A stretch of DNA of 6,790 nucleotides from Streptomyces katrae (lineage in GTDB: Bacteria > Actinomycetota > Actinomycetes > Streptomycetales > Streptomycetaceae), in contig NZ_JZWV01000044.1 in the NCBI RefSeq assembly GCF_000966975.1, forward strand, positions 1-6,790, in the 5' to 3' direction. Each line of letters starts with the position of its first letter. Positions within the stretch are counted from its first letter, which is position 1. A model generated the notes under the pieces. The model was not told where the DNA came from, did not search any database, and saw nothing but the letters and a program-made list of their open reading frames with translations. Position numbers and translations under genes: made by a program. Below are positions 1 through 6,790 of the stretch, piece by piece.

Positions 1-1306
1 TGTCGGCCAGGGAGCCGGACTCGGCGGTGAGCCGCCCGCCCTGCTCGGTGACCCAGGCGATGACCGAACCGGCCGCGCCCTTGCGGATCTTCCTGCCGTC
101 GACGTCCACGCCCGACATGCGGGTCTGGGCGGTGAACTCGATCCACGTGGCGTGGGCGAGCTCGCCCTGGTGGCGTTCGCGCAGCCCGTACTTCTCCTTG
201 GCCAGGACCACGATCGAGCGGCCCTCGGGCGTCTCGTCGGCGAGGGAGGACAGCTGGGCGGCGTCGGCCAGTTCGGCCGCGGTGGTGCCCTTGACGGGGA
301 CGAACTCGGCGGCCTGGCGGTTGCCGTAGGTGATGGTCCCGGTCTTGTCGAGGAGCAGGGTGGAGACGTCACCGGCGGCCTCGACGGCCCGGCCGGACAT
401 GGCCAGGACGTTGCGCTGCACCAGGCGGTCCATGCCGGCGATGCCGATGGCGGACAGCAGGGCGCCGATGGTGGTCGGGATCAGGCAGACCAGCAGCGCC
501 GTCAGCACGATCATCGACTGCTTCGCCCCGGCGTAGACGGCGAAGGGCTGGAGGGTGACGACGGCCAGCAGGAAGACGATGGTGAGGGACGCCAGCAGGA
601 TGTTGAGGGCGATCTCGTTCGGGGTCTTCTGCCGGGCGGCGCCCTCGACCAGGTTGATCATCCGGTCGATGAAGGTCTCACCGGGCTTCGTCGTGATCTT
701 GATGACGATGCGGTCCGAAAGCACCTTCGTGCCGCCGGTCACCGCGCTGCGGTCGCCGCCGGACTCCCGGATGACGGGAGCGGATTCGCCGGTGATGGCG
801 GACTCGTCCACGGAGGCGACGCCCTCGACCACGTCCCCGTCACCGGGGATGACGTCGCCGGCCTCGCAGACCACCAGGTCGCCGATCTTCAGCTCGGTGC
901 CCGGGACCTGCTCTTCCGTCGTGCCGTCCTCGGCCAGACGGCGGGCGACGGTGTCGGTCTTGGCCTTGCGCAGGGTGTCGGCCTGCGCCTTGCCGCGGCC
1001 TTCGGCGACGGCCTCGGCGAGGTTGGCGAAGACGGTGGTCAGCCACAGCCAGGCGGTGATCGCCCAGCCGAACCAGTCCGTCGGATCCATGAGGGCGAGG
1101 ACGGTGGTGACCACCGAGCCGACCAGGACGACGAACATGACCGGGGACTTGACCATCACCCGGGGGTCGAGCTTCTTCACCGCGTCGGGGAAGGACTTCA
1201 GCAGCTGCTTCGGGTCGAACAGCCCGCCGCCGACGCGGCCGCCCTCGGGCTTGTGGCCGGTGGGTACGTCCTGGTGCGGGGCGCGGGTCGGGGTGGCGGT
1301 GCTCAT
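1..1306 (-). CDS. kdpB: KdpB, catalytic subunit of the K+-transporting P-type ATPase (partial, 3' end outside window)
   Basis: KdpB is the ATP-hydrolysing subunit of the membrane KdpFABC complex, which takes up K+ at high affinity when external potassium is scarce. The first 435 residues are visible; family members are usually near 690, so the gene runs off the left edge with no sign of damage. In order: a soluble N-terminus about 13 residues longer than in E. coli; membrane spans around residues 48-100; the actuator domain with TGES at 172-175; another membrane pair around 240-300 with the IPTT motif (Pro277); the phosphorylation motif DKTGT with Asp320; and the nucleotide-binding domain with Phe391 in FTAQTRM and Lys409 in RKGA. 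These match E. coli Glu161/Ser162, Pro264, Asp307, Phe377 and Lys395. Ser175 corresponds to the serine whose phosphorylation inhibits the E. coli enzyme. The ATG at 1306 overlaps the kdpA stop (ATGA), with GAAGGG at 1315-1320 as ribosome site. Identity is certain; only the C-terminal part is unseen. Confidence 0.97.
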   Translation of the reverse strand, partial: MSTATPTRAPHQDVPTGHKPEGGRVGGGLFDPKQLLKSFPDAVKKLDPRVMVKSPVMFVVLVGSVVTTVLALMDPTDWFGWAITAWLWLTTVFANLAEAVAEGRGKAQADTLRKAKTDTVARRLAEDGTTEEQVPGTELKIGDLVVCEAGDVIPGDGDVVEGVASVDESAITGESAPVIRESGGDRSAVTGGTKVLSDRIVIKITTKPGETFIDRMINLVEGAARQKTPNEIALNILLASLTIVFLLAVVTLQPFAVYAGAKQSMIVLTALLVCLIPTTIGALLSAIGIAGMDRLVQRNVLAMSGRAVEAAGDVSTLLLDKTGTITYGNRQAAEFVPVKGTTAAELADAAQLSSLADETPEGRSIVVLAKEKYGLRERHQGELAHATWIEFTAQTRMSGVDVDGRKIRKGAAGSVIAWVTEQGGRLTAESGSLAD

Positions 1307-2967
1307 GATGCGAGCCCTTCGGCGAGCGGTCCGAGCGCGAGCGCGGGGAAGTAGGTCAGACCGGTGATGATGATGATCGTGCCGACGAGGAGGCCGGCGT
1401 AGAGGGGCTTGTCGGTGCGCAGGGTGCCCACCGTCTCCGGTACGGGCTTCTGCTCGGCGAGGGAGCCGGCCAGGGCGAGGACGAACACCATGGGCAGGAA
1501 GCGGCCCAGCAGCATGGCGATGCCGATCGTGGAGTTGTACCACTGGGTGTCCGCGTTCAGGCCGGCGAAGGCGGAGCCGTTGTTGTTGGCGCCCGAGGTG
1601 TAGGCGTAGAGCACCTCGGAGAAGCCGTGCGCCCCGGAGTTGAGCATCGAGTGGGGCGGGGTGGGCAGGGCCATGGCCGCGGCGGTGAAGCAGAGCACCA
1701 GTGCCGGGGTGACGAGGATGTAGCAGGCCGCGAACTTGATCTCGCGGGTGCTGATCTTCTTTCCGAGGTACTCGGGCGTACGGCCGACCATGAGACCGGC
1801 GATGAACACCGCGATGACCGCCATGACGAGCATGCCGTAGAGGCCGGAGCCGACACCGCCGGGCGCGATCTCGCCGAGCTGCATGCCCAGCAGCTGGATG
1901 CCGCCGCCCAGTCCGGTGTAGGAGGAGTGGAAGGAGTTGACCGCACCCGTCGACGTGAGGGTGGTGGCGACCGAGAAGATCGCCGAGCCGCCGATCCCGA
2001 AACGGGTCTCCTTGCCCTCCATCGCGCCGCCCGCGGCCTGGAGGGCCGGGCCGTGGTGGGCGAACTCGGTCCACATCATCAGCGCGGTGAACCCGAGCCA
2101 GATGACCGCCATGGTCGCGAGGATCGCGTAGCCCTGCCGCAGGTTCCCGACCATCCGGCCGAAGGTCCGCGTGAGCGCGAAGGGGATGACCAGGATGAGG
2201 AAGACCTCGAAGAGGTTCGAGAAGGGGGTGGGGTTCTCGAAGGGGTGGGCGGAGTTGGCGTTGAAGTAGCCGCCGCCGTTCGTGCCCAGTTCCTTGATGA
2301 CCTCCTGGGAGGCCACCGCGCCGCCGTTCCACTGCTGGGTGCCGCCCGTGAACTGGCCGACCTCGTGGATCCCGGCGAAGTTCTGGATCGCCCCGCAGGC
2401 GACGAGGACGATCGCGCCGAGGACGGCGATCGGCAGCAGGATCCGGACGGTGCCGCGCACCAGGTCGGCCCAGAAGTTGCCGAGTTCACCGCTACGGGAG
2501 CGGGCGAAGCCCCGTACGAGGGCGACGGCCACGGCCATGCCGACGGCGGCGGACACGAAGTTCTGCACCGCCAGGCCGCCGGTCTGCACGACGTGCCCCA
2601 TGGCCTGCTCACCGGCGTACGACTGCCAGTTGGTGTTCGCCACGAAGGACGCGGCGGTGTTGAAGGCCTGGTCCGGGTCGATCGACCGGAAGCCGAGCGA
2701 GCCGGGCAGGACGCCCTGGAGCCGCTGCAGGGCGTAGAGGAACAGCACGCCCACCACGGAGAAGGCGAGGACGCCGCGCAGGTAGGCGGGCCAGCGCATC
2801 TCCGTGGTGGGGTCGGCACCGATGGCCTTGTAGATCCACTTTTCCGGCTTGTAGTGCTTCTCGGAGGAGTAGACCTTGGCCATGTGGTCGCCGAGCGGGC
2901 GGTAGGCCAGAGCCAGGGCGGCGATCAGGGCGAGCAGCTGGAGCACACCAGCGATCTGGGGACTCAT
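1303..2967 (-). CDS. kdpA: KdpA, potassium-translocating channel-like subunit of KdpFABC
   Basis: KdpA is the integral membrane subunit that selects and binds K+ before passing it to KdpB; it descends from the K+ channel/transporter superfamily. The 554 residues match the usual length (557 in E. coli). The four pore-loop repeats are all visible: [15 protein letters not shown] (103-117), GTNGGGYFN (228-236), [18 protein letters not shown] (338-355) and [15 protein letters not shown] (456-470). The filter glycines and asparagines sit where expected, so the protein should be functional. Hydrophobic spans lie around 5-22, 62-80, 130-152, 174-192, 250-268, 280-298, 376-395, 412-434, 480-500 and 521-541. 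The ATG at 2967 lies 6 bases after the kdpF stop. GGAGAGG at 2980-2986, inside the end of kdpF, is the likely ribosome site although its spacing is a little long. The 3' end overlaps kdpB by four bases (ATGA), indicating coupled translation of the two main subunits. Confidence 0.98.
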   Translation of the reverse strand: MSPQIAGVLQLLALIAALALAYRPLGDHMAKVYSSEKHYKPEKWIYKAIGADPTTEMRWPAYLRGVLAFSVVGVLFLYALQRLQGVLPGSLGFRSIDPDQAFNTAASFVANTNWQSYAGEQAMGHVVQTGGLAVQNFVSAAVGMAVAVALVRGFARSRSGELGNFWADLVRGTVRILLPIAVLGAIVLVACGAIQNFAGIHEVGQFTGGTQQWNGGAVASQEVIKELGTNGGGYFNANSAHPFENPTPFSNLFEVFLILVIPFALTRTFGRMVGNLRQGYAILATMAVIWLGFTALMMWTEFAHHGPALQAAGGAMEGKETRFGIGGSAIFSVATTLTSTGAVNSFHSSYTGLGGGIQLLGMQLGEIAPGGVGSGLYGMLVMAVIAVFIAGLMVGRTPEYLGKKISTREIKFAACYILVTPALVLCFTAAAMALPTPPHSMLNSGAHGFSEVLYAYTSGANNNGSAFAGLNADTQWYNSTIGIAMLLGRFLPMVFVLALAGSLAEQKPVPETVGTLRTDKPLYAGLLVGTIIIITGLTYFPALALGPLAEGLAS

Positions 2968-2973
2968 GTCGGC

Positions 2974-3063
2974 TCAGAACCTCTCCGGCTTGACGAGAGC
3001 GAGGACGAGGTACCCGAGCAGGGCGACGGCGACGAGGAGGCCGACGATGTTCTCGACGGTCAC
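2974..3063 (-). CDS. kdpF: KdpF, small accessory membrane subunit of KdpFABC
   Basis: KdpF is a roughly 29-residue single-span peptide that stabilises the KdpFABC complex. This reading frame encodes 29 residues starting VTVENIVGLLVAVALLGYLV and ending ALVKPERF. It has a hydrophobic helix at about 5-24 and a basic, charged C-terminal tail, which is the standard KdpF layout; a closing KPE(R/K)F is common in the family. The start is taken as GTG at 3063 because it gives the family length and overlaps the stop of the upstream small gene as GTGA. A G-rich run at 3074-3079 about 10 bases upstream could bind the ribosome. It lies immediately before kdpA with a 6-base gap. It is easily missed by gene callers because of its size. 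Confidence 0.9.
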   Translation of the reverse strand: MTVENIVGLLVAVALLGYLVLALVKPERF

Positions 3064-3143
3064 AGCTTCGCCACCCCCCGGGCGATGAGAGCCACCAGCG
3101 CGAAGACCGCGACCGTGGTGACGACGAAGGCCAGATCGGCCAT
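3060..3143 (-). CDS. Unnamed 27-residue single-span membrane peptide at the head of the kdp operon
   Basis: I do not recognise a named family. The frame reads MADLAFVVTTVAVFALVALI followed by ARGVAKL and a TGA stop. It has an acidic, short N-terminus, one hydrophobic helix (about residues 4-20) and a basic end (Arg22, Lys26), so it would probably sit in the membrane with its C-terminus in the cytoplasm. Support for translation is good for so small a gene: the ATG at 3143 has a strong AGGAG at 3150-3154 with a 6-base gap, and the stop overlaps the kdpF GTG as GTGA. It looks like the first cistron of the operon and may load ribosomes onto kdpF. A second KdpF-like accessory subunit, or a leader peptide whose translation matters more than its product, are both possible. 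The function is inference. Confidence 0.7.
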   Translation of the reverse strand: MADLAFVVTTVAVFALVALIARGVAKL

Positions 3144-3174
3144 CGTGAGCTCCTGATGAAGTGATGAGATGGAA

Positions 3175-3191
3175 TCGGCCGGACTGGCCGA
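3175..3191 (-). promoter_or_regulatory. Perfect 6-bp inverted repeat just upstream of the kdp-side small gene
   Basis: TCGGCC and GGCCGA are separated by five bases, giving TCGGCCAGTCCGGCCGA on the minus strand, which ends 31 bases before the ATG at 3143. It could be a small RNA stem in the 5' leader or a DNA operator near the promoter. A 6-bp GC dyad can arise by chance in such DNA, so this is a weak call. Confidence 0.3.
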
Positions 3192-3218
3192 GACAGAGCA
3201 AACCGTGCGGCGGGGGCC

Positions 3219-3270
3219 GCGTTAAGACGCCTTGATGACCTCCATACGGGCGCACGGGCACCTTTAACGC
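3219..3270. repeat. Separated inverted repeat GCGTTAA / TTAACGC, candidate regulator site upstream of kdp
   Basis: GCGTTAA at 3219-3225 is mirrored exactly by TTAACGC at 3264-3270, with centres 45 bases apart (a little over four helical turns). The T/A-containing core stands out in a region that is otherwise mostly G and C. The left copy is also part of a small local dyad on the minus strand (GCGTCTTAACGC). The position, roughly 75-130 bases before the first start codon, suits an activator or repressor site. Assignment to KdpE or any other regulator is inference. Confidence 0.35.
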
Positions 3271-3308
3271 AGCCCTGACGCCGATCGCCTCTCGGCCTGC
3301 CGCGAACC

Positions 3309-3324
3309 GCGCCCGGCCGGGCGC
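3309..3324 (-). terminator. Perfect 16-bp GC palindrome, candidate clpB transcript terminator
   Basis: GCGCCCGGCCGGGCGC is its own reverse complement and lies 99 bases after the clpB stop codon. As RNA it would form a 6-bp all-G/C stem with a GGCC loop. No run of T follows on the minus strand, so it is not a classical intrinsic terminator, but actinomycete transcripts often end at strong stems lacking a U-tract. Because it is symmetric it could equally be a protein-binding site. Confidence 0.35.
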
Positions 3325-3361
3325 CGCCCTGCGTCACCGCGCTCCAGGGCCTGGCCGTCCT

Positions 3362-3380
3362 GGACGCCAGAGAGACGTCC
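3362..3380 (-). terminator. Short stem-loop after clpB (weak terminator candidate)
   Basis: GGACG (3362-3366) and CGTCC (3376-3380) can pair across a 9-base pyrimidine-rich loop on the minus strand, starting about 43 bases after the clpB stop. The stem is only 5 bp and no T-run follows, so it is weaker than the palindrome at 3309-3324. The two may act in series. Confidence 0.2.
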
Positions 3381-3423
3381 TGCGACGCCCGACGGCAACG
3401 CCGGCTGGCCCCAGGGGGACCGG

Positions 3424-6066
<2,643 letters not shown>

Positions 6067-6072
6067 GAGGTG

Positions 6073-6423
6073 TCACCTCCCACGTACGGAGTCGACGTCG
6101 GGGTGCCGTCCACCGAGGGCGGACTCCAGCTGTTCGATGCGGTCCAGCAGGTCCAGTACGACGGCCAGGGCGGTGTAGTTCAGGCCGAGGCCGGTCCGCA
6201 GCCGCTGGATGCGGGCCACCCGCATCAGGTGCCCGGCGCCGAACCACAGGCCTCCGGCCGGGTCCGTGTCGGGCTCCAGGAGGCCGAGGGTGACGTAGCG
6301 GCGCAGCAGCTCGGGGTGCAGGCCGGTGGCGGCGGCGAACTCCTCGGCGGTGACGACGGCCCGGCGCGTGCCGTACACGGTGCTCACGCGGGCGAGCGGG
6401 TAGCGGTTCCGGTCGTGCGCCAC
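6073..6423 (-). CDS. cbpM: CbpM-type chaperone modulator, MerR-like helix-turn-helix protein
   Basis: This 116-residue protein has an N-terminal MerR-like segment (about 22-51, with ATGLHPELLRRYVTLGLLEP at 31-50), an aromatic pair Trp60-Phe61, then two helices (64-79 and 81-101, the second LNYTALAVVLDLLDRIEQLE). This layout matches E. coli CbpM, where the equivalent segments are LGVVEP, WVF and LDWPGIAVALTLMDDIAHL. CbpM binds the J-domain of CbpA and restrains its co-chaperone activity. HspR, the MerR-like heat-shock repressor of actinomycetes, shares the GLHP...LR.Y..LGL..P helix but lacks the later Trp-Phe and Leu-rich pattern, so CbpM fits better; DNA binding is not excluded. The position directly after a CbpA-like gene supports this. 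The start is GTG 6423, with GAAGGG(G) at 6434-6440 and a 6-base gap from the upstream stop. A second in-frame GTG at codon 13 is an alternative start. Confidence 0.8.
   Translation of the reverse strand: MAHDRNRYPLARVSTVYGTRRAVVTAEEFAAATGLHPELLRRYVTLGLLEPDTDPAGGLWFGAGHLMRVARIQRLRTGLGLNYTALAVVLDLLDRIEQLESALGGRHPDVDSVRGR
6076..6080 (-). promoter_or_regulatory. clpB ribosome binding site, fused with the cbpM stop codon
   Basis: The minus strand reads GGAGGTGA here: a near-perfect Shine-Dalgarno directly abutting the TGA that ends the upstream gene (6073-6075). The GGAGG core is 9 bases from GTG 6066 and 15 from ATG 6060, which decides the GTG start. Ribosomes terminating on cbpM would stop on top of the clpB ribosome site, consistent with coupled translation. 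Confidence 0.75.
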
Positions 6424-6429
6424 GGATGC

Positions 6430-6790
6430 TCATCCCCTTCCGCTGGGAGGGTTGCGGGGGTCGAAGCGGGATTCCTTCGCCAGGCGCTCGAACAGATCCC
6501 TCTCCGCCTGTGTCGGCCGGGGCGGGACGACGATCTTCACCTCGGCGTAGAGGTCGCCGGGCTGCCCCCGCGGGTTGGGCATGCCGCGGCCGCGCAGCCG
6601 CAGCCTGCGCCCGCTGGAGGAGCCGGGAGGCAGGTCCACCGTGGCCGTGCCACCGGGGGTGTCGACCGGGACCGACGCCCCGAGCGCGGCCTCCCACGGG
6701 GTGACCGGGAGGTCGACGGTGACGTCCCGCCCGTCGACCCGGTAGCGCGGGTGGGGAGCCAGCCGCACCCGCAGGTAGAGGTCCGCGGCC
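6430..6790 (-). CDS. DnaJ/CbpA-type J-domain co-chaperone, C-terminal fragment (5' end outside window)
   Basis: Only the last 119 residues are visible; the J-domain and start lie beyond position 6790. What can be seen is the second peptide-binding beta domain of class A/B J-proteins: DLYLRVRLAPHPRYRVDGRD, then DLPVTPWEAALGASVPVDTP, PPGSSSGRRLRLRGRGMPNP and GDLYAEVKIVVPPRPT, closing with a helix (ERDLFERLAKES) and a short polar tail. Such proteins deliver unfolded clients to DnaK and stimulate its ATPase. Neither the J-domain nor a zinc finger can be judged here. The CbpM-type neighbour points to a CbpA-like (no zinc finger) protein, which is inference. It ends 6 bases before cbpM and is the first visible gene of the dnaJ-cbpM-clpB run. 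Confidence 0.93.
   Translation of the reverse strand, partial: AADLYLRVRLAPHPRYRVDGRDVTVDLPVTPWEAALGASVPVDTPGGTATVDLPPGSSSGRRLRLRGRGMPNPRGQPGDLYAEVKIVVPPRPTQAERDLFERLAKESRFDPRNPPSGRG

Larger units (their letters stand above)
3144..3423. promoter_or_regulatory. Intergenic region between clpB and the kdp operon
   Basis: These 280 bases hold no convincing gene. The kdp-proximal half (about 3144-3275) is richer in A/T than its surroundings and contains two inverted repeats (3175-3191 and 3219-3270), so the kdp promoter is most likely here. The clpB-proximal half (about 3300-3423) is extremely GC-rich and holds the candidate transcript-end hairpins. I could not pick out a clear -10/-35 pair for the kdp transcript: neither TATGGA nor TTGCTC on the minus strand has a convincing partner at normal spacing. 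In many bacteria kdp is switched on by the KdpD/KdpE two-component system at low K+, but no known KdpE site can be asserted from sequence alone. Confidence 0.5.

Noticed and set aside
152..1354. Long plus-strand open frame opposite kdpB
   Set aside because: Its composition is dominated by Gly, Asp, Gln, His and Val in the pattern produced by reading a GC-rich gene on the opposite strand; kdpB on the minus strand fully explains the stretch.
1627..3156. Plus-strand open frame of about 500 codons opposite kdpA and the small kdp genes
   Set aside because: Low-complexity Gly/Asp/Glu/Arg product with no recognisable domain, lying antisense to a certain kdpA; a codon-bias shadow.
3154..3167. Direct repeat TGATGA-N2-TGATGA before the small kdp-side gene
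   Set aside because: Two 6-base copies overlapping the ribosome site are too short to distinguish from chance, and no function is suggested.
3344..3354. CCAGGGCCTGG near-palindrome downstream of clpB
   Set aside because: Arms of 5 bp around a single base cannot form a hairpin loop and are common in DNA of this composition.
6073..6423. HspR heat-shock repressor as the identity of the small MerR-like gene
   Set aside because: The first helix pair resembles HspR, but the Trp-Phe and the Leu-rich second half match CbpM, the protein is short, and hspR normally follows dnaK-grpE-dnaJ.

Overview
The window is about 6.8 kb of very GC-rich DNA with strong G/C preference at third codon positions, GTG as well as ATG starts, and minus-strand genes packed a few bases apart. 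The protein families and gene order fit a Streptomyces-type actinomycete chromosome. Every gene that can be supported lies on the minus strand, so transcription runs from high to low coordinates. I see no mobile element, CRISPR array, tRNA or rRNA.

The right part (about 3424-6790) is a protein-rescue operon. It holds the C-terminal end of a DnaJ/CbpA-type co-chaperone (6430-6790, entering from beyond the window), a small MerR-like CbpM-type chaperone modulator (6073-6423), and a full-length ClpB disaggregase (3424-6066). The genes are 6 bases apart at each junction. The stop codon of cbpM lies inside the purine-rich Shine-Dalgarno run of clpB, which suggests coupled translation. The J-protein presumably recruits client and DnaK (not encoded here), CbpM tunes or regulates it, and ClpB extracts polypeptides from aggregates.

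A 280-base intergenic stretch (3144-3423) follows clpB. It carries a perfect 16-bp GC palindrome and a smaller hairpin on the clpB side, either of which could end the clpB transcript. On the kdp side it carries a separated inverted repeat built on TTAACGC and a small 6-bp stem just before the first kdp-side start codon. These are plausible promoter or operator elements of the next operon.

The left part (1-3143) is the start of a kdp high-affinity potassium-uptake operon: an unnamed 27-residue single-span membrane peptide (3060-3143), kdpF (2974-3063), kdpA (1303-2967) and the first 435 codons of kdpB (1-1306, running off the window). The peptide overlaps kdpF by GTGA and kdpA overlaps kdpB by ATGA, so the unit looks translationally coupled. 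kdpC, and perhaps the sensor/regulator pair kdpDE, would be expected further left but are not visible.

Overall this is a conventional chromosomal region. The least explained items are the 27-residue peptide ahead of kdpF, the inverted repeats upstream of it, and a tyrosine-to-histidine difference in the DnaK-contact region of the ClpB middle domain. I do not see evidence for a wholly new system.
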